From Pestalotiopsis fici W106-1 (taxonomy: Eukaryota; Ascomycota; Sordariomycetes; Amphisphaeriales; Sporocadaceae), in NCBI RefSeq assembly GCF_000516985.1, contig NW_006917091.1, positions 4,795,022 to 4,859,021 on the forward strand: 64,000 nucleotides of DNA, read 5' to 3'. A program made the translations under genes and the position numbers. Of the stretch, positions 22,863 to 35,005 are shown piece after piece. Position 1 is the first letter of the stretch, and every line of letters begins with the position of its first letter. A model generated the notes under the pieces. The model ran no database searches. It was not told the DNA's origin and worked only from the letters and a program-made list of their open reading frames with translations.

Positions 22863-24971
22863 ATGGCGATGATGGATCCGAACAACTGGAATACACAGGA
22901 GCATGCCTTGCAGCAGGCAAACCAAGATGACTTCCAGCAGTACTTGGACATGGGCGAAATGTCCAACCTCGGCGATGGCATGCAGTTTGACTTCCCGGGC
23001 TTCAGCGCTGCCACCGGCGCTGCGATGATCCATAGCCATTCTGCGCATGACGGACTGGACACTCAAATGGGCGGTACCGAGACTCCTCATGCCACGGGGA
23101 CCAACATCGGCCTCCCGCATCAGATGCCGCCCTTGACATCAAGTACGAATATGCCCACAATACCGTCGCACATGATGCCGCCGCAACACACAAGCGCCAG
23201 GGATACCATTTCAGATCTCGACGCCCAAATCCATTTTCTGCAGCGCCAAAAATTAGAGCAGCAGCAGAGGCAGCTGGAGGAGCAGCAACAACGGTTTGCT
23301 GAGCAGCAAGCCGCCTTCTTTGCTCAGCAGCAAGGCATAGTGCCGCCGACGCCGCAGAGTCTCGAGATGCAAGCCGCAACCCAGTTTTACACTCAAGGTG
23401 ACCAGACACCTCATCATTCGCAGGGCATGTTTGATCGGTATAGGCTCAAGGAACAGCAGGATGTAAGACTTCATTTGTCGCATGGCTATCGAACCTCGCT
23501 AACCTTGGATCACTAGATGGCCTTCACTCCGCTGGTGTCACCTGCAGTAACCCCTTTGGATGCCCACTTTCCAGTCGAGACACAATTCACGGTTCCAGGC
23601 GCATATTTCAGTCCTCTCACATCTCCGGCCTTGCATGCACAGAATGAAGCTCACATAGCGTTTGGTCCAAGTCAAGGAAGCACGAACACGACCAACTCAC
23701 CTCAGGAGATGGATCTTGAAAACAGCGGGTCGGCCCCAAGCTTGCCTGATTCATCCAAAAAGCCGCGGAGGAGCAATGTGTCCAAGACAAGGAAGGCAAG
23801 CATTCGCCAATCCCCGATCGTCAAGGCACAGCGACGCAAGACTGCCTCGACGCCGATCATGAATGCACAGATCTTGAGTGAACTCGCAGAATCGACAGCC
23901 GACAGGGCGGCAAAGTCAACACCTGCCTCTGGAACGTCGACCGAGGATTCGGAAAACGCATCTGTTTCGCCCGAAGCCCTTTCAGATATGCCGCCCCCAC
24001 CCATTCCTCAGCCCCGGTCGGCGAGGCAATCACCACACATCCAAGCCCAGCAGAATGTCATTCACCCAATCCCATCCTCGCTTAATGGAATGGCGTCTCC
24101 TGCCACACCGGCGACGCTTTTCAGAATTTCGCCAAAGGGAAAGTCTGCTGATGCGACAAATCCGGGCCAAATGGCCTCGGAACATATCGAAAACTTTGAG
24201 CTGCCCGAGTCTGCTAGTTTTCCCAAGCCTCAACTACCACAATTGAATACCCAGGCCAGCTCGAGTTCGCCGCCTGAAATAGAGACGGCCAAAGTCTCTG
24301 CACTCCAACCTCTACCATCACCAATCTTTCCGAAGCCATCGGCACGCCTAGCGCCATCCAGTGGGAGCCCACAAATTCTCCCCAAAGGCGCAGGAACACC
24401 AAATCCTAGAAAGACTCCCATGCTGGCTCCTCGTGGCAGCAAAAAGCGAGGCAGCGTCAGCTCAGTCGCCGTCTCACCTGCGTTACTTCCTAGGATATCG
24501 CCGAACATCAAACCCTTATTGCCTGGCACCCCTGGCCTTTCTGCTGAGGACACGGCATCTCGTTTGCTTGCGTCCAAATCAAACTATCAAAACATCATCG
24601 AAGGCAACAAGGTGCCGGGCGTGTCGTATCCAAGCGAACTCTCGACGAACTTGACTTCGAAACGGACTTCGCACAAGATTGCAGAACAGGGACGGCGAAA
24701 CCGTATTAATTCAGCACTTCAAGAGATTGCCACTCTTTTGCCCAAGAAGATGGTCAGCGATATTGGCAATGACGAGGGAGACAGTCCCGAGGCCGAGAAA
24801 CTGGAAAAGAAGGACGGGAAATCGGCAAACACACCAAACAGCAAAGCGAGCACGGTAGAGATGGCAATTATTTACATCAAACAGTTACAACAGGAAGTTG
24901 CGGACGCAAATAAGCGGGCTGAAGAAGCAGAGAAGAAGTTGACAGCCGATGAAACAGCAACAGCTTCGTGA
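22863..24971 (+). CDS. bHLH transcription factor, NUC-1/Pho4-type phosphate-starvation regulator, 2 exons
   Basis: Exon 1 is 22863-23462 and exon 2 is 23517-24971. The 54-bp intron has donor GTAAGA and branch GCTAACC, and the product is 684 residues. A glutamine-rich stretch lies at about 130-165. Exon 2 opens with MAFTPLVSPAVTPLD...VPGAYFSPLTSP, a block with several S/T-P sites that I recall as conserved in NUC-1 proteins. The bHLH (about 581-660) has H586, E590 and R594 in K-R-T-S-H-K-I-A-E-Q-G-R-R, the residues that read CACGTG-type E-boxes, and helix 2 ends in a short coiled coil. In Neurospora NUC-1 turns on phosphatase and phosphate-permease genes when phosphate is short, and is held back by the PREG-PGOV cyclin-CDK (Pho80-Pho85 in yeast). 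The two ATGs at the start (MAMM) leave the true start uncertain by two or three residues. Confidence 0.88.
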
Positions 24972-26454
24972 CGGACAGTGCAATAGCACCTAATACTGGG
25001 ACATTCCTAAGGGTTGGTATTTTACTGGTGTTCTTGGGGGTGGAGCATATCGAGGGACTGGTGCAACAAGGCCCGGTCCCAGGAGGATTCGAGGTCTGAA
25101 TTTTGTATGCATTTTCACAAAGGAACTTGAGCATACGTGGTTATCTGAAAAGTCATGCTGGCCCCTTCATACTTGGGAGGGGCACTATATATTAAAGTTG
25201 GCACTCAGACGAAATATCACGATGATTTACGTTGCCATGTGTAGACAATATTGTCGTTATCACTATATAACTAATTATAAGATTCCATCTTCCATGGAAG
25301 CTGTACAATCAACTACGTACTGGAATGCATCTAGGAAATGAAAGCAAGAGATTAACTTTTGATCGTACACTGTCAGATTATAGGTTCATATGCGGCTTGT
25401 GTTTACTTGTGTCAACAGCACTCAAGTAGCTGTAAGCCATCTGTAGTCAACGTCCTTTGCATACTAGAATGTAATCAGTGTCCCGAGTCAATTGATGACA
25501 TAAGGCCCTCCTTAGGCTTTGGCTAGGGAGAGGAGTGATTGGGCTCTACATTGTTGACGAAACGTCAGGCTGCAGAGCTGTCAGAACTCCGGGGGGGACA
25601 GCGCAATTCGCCACTGCTTTTGCTGCTGCTACCTTGCTCGATGTCCAATTATCACTCAAGCAAATGAGATGGTCAAGTCATATGACAGCTCAACCATAAA
25701 GAGAGATACTAACAAGCTTTTCTGCCAAGGAGTGTGGCGGCGGTTTGTAGTCGCACAGCCACATTTCCTTCGCTTTGTGCAATCGTCTTGATGGGCAATT
25801 CCGAGGTCCTTTGATCGAGGTATTACTCTGTATTGATAATAGCAAGGACGAAACGGGTATTGGTTGCACACTGATGATGGGGGGGAAGAGGGACCTCCCC
25901 ACTTCAGTCTCAGAAAACTGGCTCAGAGCTGCTTGCTAGGGATGTGGAGAACTATGTGCTACCTGCTGGCTGCTGTGTAGGGACCGTGGGACCCAGTAGT
26001 AAACGTTTATCGTATCAGCCAGCGCCAGCTTATCCCTCTTTTAGTTCTGTTGCCACAGACAACGAGAGGGTCCCTCTTACCCACCCTGTTTTCCAACTCC
26101 ATAACCCATCAACACACACACAACACACAAATTTGCCGCGTCGTCATCAAGGGTGTGGAAATTTTTTTATCCTTTTCCCTCAACTGTCACGTCAAACTTA
26201 ATCGCGTCAAGAGGCTCAAGACTGTTTCGCGACTCTTTCCCCCCCTCTCCCTCTATCTACTGCTGTTTACGACCAGCTTCTTTGTGCTACCTGTTCCGGC
26301 GTTGCCGCGTTGCTGCTCTGTGCTTAGGCATTCAATGCGCTCATCGTGACCATCCACAGGCACGTACCCAGGGATCCTCCTGTATATCTCGGCGCAATAA
26401 TCTTTTCGTCGTTTGTACCATCATCTATACCTTTCCAACCCTCCCGCCGCAAAC
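24972..26454. other. Intergenic, 3' flank of nuc-1 and promoter/leader of the Heh1/Src1-type gene
   Basis: About 1.5 kb without a recognisable gene. The right part (26050-26454) is pyrimidine-rich with an ACACAC tract near 26110 and looks like a promoter and 5' leader. An upstream ATG at 26413 is in frame with the downstream gene and would add 14 residues; the later ATG is preferred. Confidence 0.5.
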
Positions 26455-28712
26455 ATGTCCGACTACGACGGCATGGACTACCTCCAACCAGACTTCGACG
26501 CCAGGTCGTTGACTATTCCGCGCTTGCGATCTGCCCTTGTTGCACACAACATCAACTACCCAGCCAACGCCAAGAAGGCCCAGCTCGTGGAGATTTTTGA
26601 GGAACAGCTTCGCCCGCAAGCCAAGAAGATCCTGGACCAGCGCGCAAAGGCAAAAAGGTCGAGTCGCGGTATCTCTGACGCCGAAAGCTCCCAGAGCAGT
26701 AACCCTTTCAATGAACCCGAGGAACTCGCTCCGCCGCCACCACCGCCAAGTGCGCGTGCGCGACGCTCGGCATCACCAAGAAAGGCCTCCACCCGGATCA
26801 AGTCCGAGGAGCCCGATCACGCCTTGCTGCCACCCCCTCGCAGCCCCACGAAGCGCACTTCGAGAGCCTCCAGCAAGCAGCCACAAACTTCGGACTCGGA
26901 TGTCACACCTGATTATGGAAACAGCCTGCGCACTCCCAAGGTCAGACAGGCGCAGCCTGTGTTCAAGCACGAGCAGTCTGATGAAGGCTTCTTCCGCCGG
27001 GAGTCGGGCGCTTTCAGTACCGAGAATCCATTCCAAAGCGGTAGCTCGCCTGCTGTTGAGCAGACTCCCATGAGCCGGCGCACAACCACTGGGTATGGCT
27101 ACGATACGGCAAGATCGGCTAGCGGACGCTCGCCACGCAAGCAAGTTGATGGCTTTGGTTATTCTGATGCCGACGACTCTAACATGTCCAGGAGCCTCGA
27201 GGTTTCCGCAAACACGCTCCTTAGGGGTAAGACTCCTGACTTGCCACCTCAGCCAACAGTCGACTTTGGCGAAGAATTCACGCCTGCGGAACAACTCGAG
27301 CTTGAAGCAGAGGAAAACCTGGGCAGCCAGTCAGCTGTAGTTCCGACAAGCCAAACTCGCCGCGCCAAGTCGGGAGGCGCAGGCACATCTCTGGGTGTCT
27401 TGCTCACCACTGTTCTGGCCGTCTACGCAGGTTGGTTCCGCCAGGAGAAGATTGCTGTCGGCTACTGTGATGTTGGTCGTGCTGCTGGCACCATCCCCAA
27501 CGAGCTCCCAGTCCCCGAATGGGCGCAATCGGTTCTCGGCGACGAAGTCACAATTCCGCAGTCTGTCATCGACACTCTAGAGCCCACATGCGAACCCTGC
27601 CCAGCTCATGCTTACTGCTACGGTGACTTTTCTGTTCGATGTGAGCAGGACTATATCCTCAAGCCGCATCCCTTCTCCCTTGGTGGCTTGATTCCCCTGC
27701 CACCAACTTGCGAAGCGGATGGAGAGAAGGTACGTCGTGTCCAGGCCGTGGCCGATCGTGCTGTTGAGGAGCTGCGCGAGCGCACCGCTAAGTACGAGTG
27801 CGGCGAGCTCACCAACGATGAGGGCATCAAAGCTGATTCTCCTGCCATAGAAGAGCAGGAGCTAAAACAAGTCATCAGCGAAAAGAAAAGCAAGAAGATG
27901 AGCAACCAGGAATTCGACGATCTTTGGGGAGCAGCGATTGGTGAAATCAAGGCCCGGGAGGAGATCAAGGTGGAAACACAGCAAGAGTGAGTTTTGTCTC
28001 CTGATTTTGCAGCATTACTTTTCATGCTTTAACTATTCTTCCTTGGTCGAATATCACGTTACTTAACACATATTGACATCTAACTAACCAGAACCCGTCG
28101 CCCTCCTGCAGAAACCGAGAAACCGATTCCTCCGCAGTTCCAGTCACGTACCTACTATCCACCTCTCTCGCTCGAATTCCGCTCACCTGCGCGGCCAAGC
28201 GGTCAATCCGACTCGGACTGGCAAGATATCGCCTCCAGATTGGCTCTGTGATTCTATCCCTTTTGCTAGCGCAATATGGCAGGTCCAGATATCGCAGCAA
28301 CCGCGCCGCCAACGCCCAAGTGCCGGCCCTGGTCGACTTGGTGTTGGAGAGGCTCGCAAACCAAAAGCAGATCAGCGACGAGGAAGATGACCCTTGGCTG
28401 TTCTTGCCCAACCTCCGAGATGACGTTCTCAGGAGTGTTCACAAGCTGAGCCAGAGGGAGAAGATTTGGCAAAGAGTGCGCGCTGTTATTGAGCAAAACA
28501 GCAACGTACGCACGTCTCAGCGTGAGGGTCGCAGCGGTGAGGTGGGCAGAGCGTGGGAGTGGATTGGGCCGAGTGTTGGTGATAGCGCACGTAGGAGACG
28601 GAGCTCTCGGGTTTCGTGGGGCCCTGATTTGAAGAGTGAGGATGATTCGGAGATGGAAAAGAGCTACCTCCACCAGAAGTGGGAGGAAGGCGGCGGCCGA
28701 CCCATTTACTGA
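26455..28712 (+). CDS. Inner nuclear membrane protein Heh1/Src1 (HeH/LEM-like plus MSC domain), 2 exons
   Basis: Exon 1 is 26455-27986 and exon 2 is 28112-28712; the 125-bp intron starts GTGAGT, and the product is 710 residues. The N-terminal HeH/SAP-like helix-extension-helix (about 17-55) precedes a basic, Ser/Pro-rich nucleoplasmic region. A transmembrane segment lies near 308-328 (SLGVLLTTVLAVYAGWF). The following lumenal part contains a Cys-rich loop (CEPCPAHAYC), and the MSC (Man1-Src1 C-terminal) domain runs across the splice, with S-L-A-R-I-P-L-T-C-A-A-K-R-S and a second hydrophobic segment (VILSLLLAQYG). In yeasts these proteins tether chromatin to the nuclear envelope, steady rDNA and help survey nuclear pores. 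A second acceptor at 28091, 20 nt upstream, gives a different C-terminus. The start is the ATG opening MSDYDGMDY. Confidence 0.9.
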
Positions 28713-30297
28713 GTGGGGTACGAGTAGAGTTGTTGATTTCCTCAAAGTGGCAGAAAGGCGTTCCGGCTCGTCATTACCCTTGGCAAAGACTGGACATGGT
28801 CCGTCATTCAAGAATTCTTGCTTCCATCAGCAATTGTTTTCGTTTATTTACAAGCCCCGACTTTTACGTCACGTCACGGCTCTCTCATGTTTCTTGTACT
28901 CTATGCCTTTTTGGCTTATTGTGAAGAGGGGGCCCGTGTACGGATTTTCTTTTTGGCCATACAAGCTGTGATACCAATATTACCACTTAATAATCTTCTA
29001 CCCTCTTTGTTCTTGTTTGCTCATGACGATCTGAAGTTGGGTATCCGGGGGGAATGATTGGAAATATAAAGACCAGAAGAAGAATCCAGAGCTGACAAAA
29101 CACGCAAGTCTATTAATTTTGCTTGCCATGTAGGGGACATGAGTACAAGACAACCATAATGTTGTTATCTGCGTGCTCCTTTGCAGCTGGGCTAAGAATA
29201 CCAGGGACGCAATTAACTGGCTCAAATCTGGATTATCTCTCCGCTTACTTTTTCCCTTTCCCATATAGTCATAAATATATAGTTTATATAATCATGTTAA
29301 CAGAGATTACCCAAAGAGAAATTTACTAAGGAGAAATCGATGATAGAAAAACCCATTAGTTAAGCCAGGAATAAGAACAGATGAAATCGAGAGGAATAAA
29401 GAGTAAATTATACCCCAGCATTTCTCCAGTCATATTCGAAACTATTCACAGTGGACTGAATGATTATATAATCATCATGGCCAAACAAAATCAAAAAGTT
29501 TTGAAATGAATATGGTTTTTAGATTCGGTCCTATCAGCGCCGCGACACTCTCAGTGACCTGTGAGGAAATGTGACGGCAGCTATCATAATTAAGAGATTC
29601 GGAAGCCCTCACTCCCTATCTCCGATATTCGAACCGACCAAAGATCTTCCCTTTTTCTTTTCTCTCCTTCTTCTCCAACAACTATTAACAAGCTCGCCAG
29701 AGCTATCAGGATGTTCAATACCCGCTTCCATCTTCAACCACATCTGATTTTGGTATCACACAAGCGAATGTGAGCGGTCTATCAGTTCTAGACCAAAAGT
29801 TTTAACAAGAAACGAGGCCATTCCAAAGTAATTGAGACCCGATCCATCAGCAGCGCCGATCCGATGTCTAGACGTGAAGGGAAGTTAAAAGTATACAAAA
29901 AGCAGAATACTGGGTCTCGCTAATTCCCGTGAAGATGCGGCGATGAGTAATCAAAGTGGGAAAATATGTATATATAGCAAATGCGCCGGGAAAATGCCAA
30001 GAAGGTACGATTTTGATGCCAAGCGGGAAAAGGGTTCCGCTGGAGGGAATACATGTAAGTGAGCCCCCCTTCCAAGTCGATAGTGGGAGTAGCGGTGAGA
30101 CGGATTGTAATGTACAACCAACAAACATTGGCTGTGCTCCTAAGAGATGCTCATCGCAATTCAACCACTGTCGCCATGGAGGGTACGCTGTGTGTGCGAA
30201 TCATGAACGAGTGTGGGTATAGTTGGAAAACATCGAAGTGAAGTCATAAAGGTTCGTAACTGTGCTGCTGCACTTGGATCGGCGCTAAAGGGGAAAC
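28713..30297. other. Intergenic between two convergent genes
   Basis: About 1.6 kb between convergent stops. It is moderately AT-rich around 28950-29500 but not RIP-like. No gene or RNA was recognised; it holds both 3' UTRs. Confidence 0.5.
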
Positions 30298-32475
30298 TCA
30301 TTGCGACTGCGAGTGACGAGCGTTTTCTCCCAGATTCAACCAACTCATGTCCGATGTGTGGGCCATGGTCAGTTGAGGCTGACGAGAAACACCACTTGGG
30401 GCCTGGTTGATGCCAGCCGAAGTGCGAGGGCCCGAGGGAAAGATGCTCTGGCTATAAGCGCTGCTTGGTGCTCTATCGTGACCCCAGCTTTTGTTGTTGA
30501 TTGTGGCAGGATCCCACTGCTCGTGAATACTAGGAGGGATTCCGCTCGAGTATCCGGAAGAGGAGACTTCGGAAACTGGGCGCTCTAGCGAGGCCGTCTG
30601 CATATTCTTGAGGTGATCCGAGTAGTGAGATACTGTTGGGCTTTCTGTATGCACCTGGCTAAAGGACGGTCTTCCTTCTTCAACATGCAGTGGAGGAACA
30701 GTTGCCGAGTCCTGTGTCATGCGGTGCATATCCGAGTAACGGGAGCCTTCAGAGGCTTGTGTTTCCCTGCGAGATGACCCATTTCCAAAGCCCAGCATGT
30801 TTAGGGTGGTGCCACCGGACCAGTAGCGGTTCCAGCCGGAACTTCTTCTCGTGCCATCGTCCTTGGTCGCGATCGGGGGTGCTCTGGGCCTCACTTGGGT
30901 TTCAGCAACGCCGACTGCACCAGACTTGCCATTCCTCGTCGGTAAGGAGTCTGAATCATCGAATTCAGGCTCGGGAATTGGTGATGGTCGGCTAATTGTA
31001 GCCTTGAACTGCCTGTTCAAGATGCTGCTTGCGTCACTTCGGGTCGAGTCTTTGCTTCCCTTGCGAGCGAGACCTGGTTTCTGTGCTCTGCCCATCAAAA
31101 TGGCCATGGAGGAAAACGACGACTGCGAATCCTGCTGAGCATGTCCAGGGACAAACTTGGATTGCGGAATGTCTTGAGCGAAGTAGTCTTGTTTTTCGGG
31201 CATGACATTGGCACCATTATCTTGGCCGCCGTCCGCGTGGGCCTGCTTTTGTCGTTTCCGCTTCATGAGGAAAAGCAATGCAATCAGTACAATTGCACAT
31301 CCGAAAATAACGCCAAGGGCAATCCCGAGAATCGATGTAGGTGGCAGATTGCTCGACGAAGAAGCTGCAGCTTCGGTTGTTGCGCTCTGCGTTGCCGCTG
31401 CAACTGCAGTCGAAGAGGCCGTGGCTGTCGACGAGGCGGATGATGAACTAGACTGAGGTTCGGATTCAGAGTGAACCGAAGCTCCAACCAGCAGTGCCGT
31501 GGCATTTTGCCAGCTGTTTGTTGTGCCGTCAAAGATGCTTAGCACATCGTCATCATTACCGCCAGACAAGACAGCCATTCCAGAAGAATCACTGGCCAAA
31601 GAATAATCCGAGCGCGTGGTATCCGAGGCCAAAGTGGAGTTATAAGTAGGCCAGTCGCTAGCGTCCAATGCTCGTCGTGATGAAGTACTTGCGCTCCCTT
31701 GGATGGGAACCGAACTGGCGACAGCTGCTCCGCTACCATCCCACAGAACTGTCCGGTTCACTGTGTTGGGGGAGGTGGTAGCATCGAAAGTGTAGAGATG
31801 TTTGCTTCCATCGTCGCCAGTCACCAGCATTCCTTTGACCACACTAGTATCCTGCACGATTGGGCTGGCCAAAGATGCTCCAGAGTCGTACCAATGCTGA
31901 TCAGGGTTGAAGAGCATGACCTTGGTATTGGTGGATTCCCCAGCGATCATGACGGCATCCGTGTCCGACCATGGAAGCAGGATAGGGGCAATCGCCGGGG
32001 GAGCTCCGTCAGATTCGTACGAAAGGACCTGGTATGGCGACGATGCGCTGATGGTAAAAGTCTGCGTCGAGATATATTTGATGTCGTCGGTGGCACCCGC
32101 ATATACCAGAATCTTATCGGAAGCATTCAGGTACGTTGCGCTGTGCCATTTCCTGTTTTGAAGATCCGATATTTGTGGCGTGAACGTGATTGACTCCCAT
32201 TTCCCAGTCGAATAAGTGAACTTTTGCAGGCCCATATACGCCGAGTCAGAGGATGTGCCGCCGACAATATATAATCCTGCCTGCGAAGAGTCGGATGGCG
32301 TGGATCCGACGCATACGCCGCCTTGTACCGACTCTCCACTGTCCAGCGTCTTCCATTCCGCTCCTTCTTCTAATTCCAGAGATTGGAAAGCGTCGGCTGA
32401 ATATGCGTATAAAACATTGTCATAGATTACCGAGCAAGCACCGGTGAGGGTGGAGTTCGGTTGGGGAAGCGACAT
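30298..32475 (-). CDS. Kelch-like single-pass membrane protein, function unknown, single exon
   Basis: The 725-residue product starts MSLPQPNSTL. Residues 10-340 carry repeated Y-I-V-G-G / V-Y-A-G / V-L-S-G-G strands with aromatic pairs, as in kelch or galactose-oxidase-type beta-propellers. A Ser/Ala/Thr-rich stalk follows, then one transmembrane helix (about 380-402, ILGIALGVIFGCAIVLIALLFLM) and a stop-transfer K-R-K-R-Q-K. The cytoplasmic tail of over 300 residues is Ser-rich and disordered. No cleavable signal peptide is visible, so the propeller could be exported using the transmembrane helix as an anchor, or an upstream exon was missed. From memory, fungal relatives are often labelled 'pre-mRNA splicing factor CLF1'. 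Nothing here supports that: there are no HAT repeats, and the protein is a membrane protein. A wall- or surface-sensor-like role is only a guess from the layout. Confidence 0.8.
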   Translation of the reverse strand: MSLPQPNSTLTGACSVIYDNVLYAYSADAFQSLELEEGAEWKTLDSGESVQGGVCVGSTPSDSSQAGLYIVGGTSSDSAYMGLQKFTYSTGKWESITFTPQISDLQNRKWHSATYLNASDKILVYAGATDDIKYISTQTFTISASSPYQVLSYESDGAPPAIAPILLPWSDTDAVMIAGESTNTKVMLFNPDQHWYDSGASLASPIVQDTSVVKGMLVTGDDGSKHLYTFDATTSPNTVNRTVLWDGSGAAVASSVPIQGSASTSSRRALDASDWPTYNSTLASDTTRSDYSLASDSSGMAVLSGGNDDDVLSIFDGTTNSWQNATALLVGASVHSESEPQSSSSSASSTATASSTAVAAATQSATTEAAASSSSNLPPTSILGIALGVIFGCAIVLIALLFLMKRKRQKQAHADGGQDNGANVMPEKQDYFAQDIPQSKFVPGHAQQDSQSSFSSMAILMGRAQKPGLARKGSKDSTRSDASSILNRQFKATISRPSPIPEPEFDDSDSLPTRNGKSGAVGVAETQVRPRAPPIATKDDGTRRSSGWNRYWSGGTTLNMLGFGNGSSRRETQASEGSRYSDMHRMTQDSATVPPLHVEEGRPSFSQVHTESPTVSHYSDHLKNMQTASLERPVSEVSSSGYSSGIPPSIHEQWDPATINNKSWGHDRAPSSAYSQSIFPSGPRTSAGINQAPSGVSRQPQLTMAHTSDMSWLNLGENARHSQSQ

Positions 32476-33427
32476 TGTCAGCCTTTGATAAAAGACTCTC
32501 TCCTCAACAAAACAATAGACTGCTGTCTGGCTTGAGTGATTCCCGTGTCAACGATAAACGATGCAACCGGCTTGGATTATACCTTTCAAGGCACTATGAC
32601 ATGGTTAGAGTTGCAGAAAAAGTCTTCCGAAAATCGAGTTTCGTCGCAGGTGAATTGTTGAGGCGCAGCAGATTAGAGAAGCCACCAGGGATACGAAATT
32701 CGAGACCTTGGGGGTGATTGCGCCTGGTCCGTAGTTGTGAGAAGAAAGGCTTGTCAGTATACCGAGACAAGTAGTCGTCTAGTGTGGAAGAGCGATTTTT
32801 GCTGCAACGGTTCGTCGCCTTGAGAGTCCAAAACCTCGCGTCGGATCCAAGAGTAATGGTCGGGAAAATGAGGGATACGGCGCGAGAATAGAGTTGCGTC
32901 GCCAAAAAATGGACGACTGACCCAGAGGAAGAAAGTCGAAGAATGCCAATTCCAACAAGCCGTCCTCCTTCTCTCCAAGGTACGTATTTCGGCCGGCGCG
33001 TTGGTGTTGTCCCAAAATTGCCGATCCCGTTCCTGAACCAAATTGGGGCGGATGATCGACGAAGCAGCAAACGTTTATGCTGAGACGGAAACGTTTTCTC
33101 CTTCGTTAAAACTGTTTCCCAATAAACGAGTGAGTTGGAAGGAACACAGGAAAAGTCGACCAGATGCGTACGTCCTCCTGAGGTGTTCTGTGTCGCAGGA
33201 TTTGGGGTAAAAGCGGAGGTGGGTGGTAAAGATCAGGCAAGGTCAGGTCAGGCAAGGTCAGGTAAAGCAGCTCGCTCGGCTATGCTTGGCCCAAAATGTA
33301 GAAAGTCGGATGCTGGCCCCTGACAATGTCTGAGAGCGGGTGCGATAAAAGACGATATTAAGAATATAAGACAAGACAGTACAAAATGAGGTGCTTTTCG
33401 TTAGAGTGTAATGAGTGAGCAATAGAG

Positions 33428-33456
33428 AGAGAGAGAGAGACGAAGAGAGAGCGAGA
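33428..33456. repeat. (GA)n microsatellite
   Basis: GA repeat with interruptions, upstream of the kelch-like gene. Confidence 0.85.
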
Positions 33457-34982
33457 GATCGGTAGGTAGAGTTGGTACGTAGTAGTGGTTTGGTAAACGA
33501 GAGTTTGATTTGATTTCTTCAGAACGCCTGGCGTACTATGACGAGACTTGCTGCTCGATTCGATCACACGAAAATTTGCTGGCTGGCTGGATGGCCGAAC
33601 TGGGTGAGAGGGAGGTTGAAAGAGAGGAAGCAAGCGGCGAGGCAACGAATGAGCTCGGCGAGGGACTGCTGCAACTCAACGAACAGAAACACAATCGGGC
33701 AAATGAATGGTGATCATGAATATGGGTCGTGGGCCATGGGCCATGTGTGGATTGGGGGGTCTGGTGGATGGACGGCGCCTGGGGGGGGAGGGGGCACGGG
33801 CTAGGAGGGTCAGGGCCCAGGGGAGAAAAGAGGGAGGGGGGGCCCCAGCGACTTCAGTGCATACAGCGAATCACGAAATGCGAGTGAAGTTAGGAGCGGC
33901 GCGGAGCCAAGCCCAAATGAGACTAGATGGGACTTCATAGGGGTCGAGCCGTCAGGTACCGCGCCTAGGTTCATGTACGAGCAGCGCTGCGGACTTTCCA
34001 TAGCGGCTGACACGTACCGGGGTACGCACGACCTTTACCTACATAGGTAGTCGACTCTCAAGCTTGTTATTTAAGAGAGCATCAATGTGTGGCTGGCAAC
34101 AGTGAACGGGTACCTGAGCGCGCGAAAGGGGTGGGATACATATGCAACTGCTCTCTTTTCCAACGGTCGGATTGAGTTTGGGTCTACGGAACTCCTACCC
34201 AACTGTGAGAGTCTATTACTTAGATTGCCGCAGTAGTCGTGGGTGGAAAATAAAAAGAGGAGGAGAAGGAGGAGCAGGAGGAGGATTGATGCGAGAAATG
34301 AAGAAATCCGGACTCGCCCCCACCGTTGCTCGCTCTTCTATGGAGCAACATACTGTCTGATACGCGTGAGATGGACGGACCGTGGACACGGGGGGAATCA
34401 AAGGATGATGAACGGCCCGCTCGCTCATCAACTGATGAGTCCCTGTGGGTGATGATGGTGTCACGATGTACATAGTAGGAGCTGTAATCTGTACGTAGTA
34501 GTGGTTTGAGTGGTAGTATTACCATCAAGACACTTCTGAATGAATGGCGTCGGCTTGGCTAACCAACCGGATCTGAAAATCATCCAACCGCTTACAGCTC
34601 TTCAACATGCTATTGGAATGTGCTCCAAAAAGCTGCCTGCGCGCGCGCGATCCAATCCACTGTGGCTTTCTGGATGTTCGCCAAATAGGTGATAGGTCAT
34701 CCGTGTGCACTAGCCTTTTATGCATAGGTGAAACGGAATTCTCCCCTGAGCGATGCTCTGATGGGATAGGCGGGCAGCAGTGGCTGCTGTACATTAGCAC
34801 TGAACAGGTCAAAATGGCCATCAGCAATCCCCATCAGACCTGAACAGTGGACGCAGCGAATCCACTCCTTGCTCGATTACGACGCCGGTCAAGGCCCACG
34901 ACCAGGGGCCTTGTCCGCAATATTTTCTGTGGTGCTACGCTACCTCTCGCGAATTGATGGCCCGCTCGCTCGTTCGCTTGAA

Positions 34983-35005
34983 TGATTGATTGATTGATTG
35001 ATTGG
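34983..35005. repeat. (TGAT)n tetranucleotide repeat
   Basis: Five tandem TGAT units in intergenic DNA. Confidence 0.85.

Noticed and set aside
28092..28251. Using the proximal acceptor (28091) as the main model of the Heh1/Src1-type gene
   Set aside because: It loses the conserved MSC domain that continues in the other frame; kept only as a possible alternative isoform.
30298..32475. Label as splicing factor CLF1, a name often attached to similar fungal proteins
   Set aside because: No HAT repeats; beta-propeller strands and a transmembrane helix point to a membrane protein.
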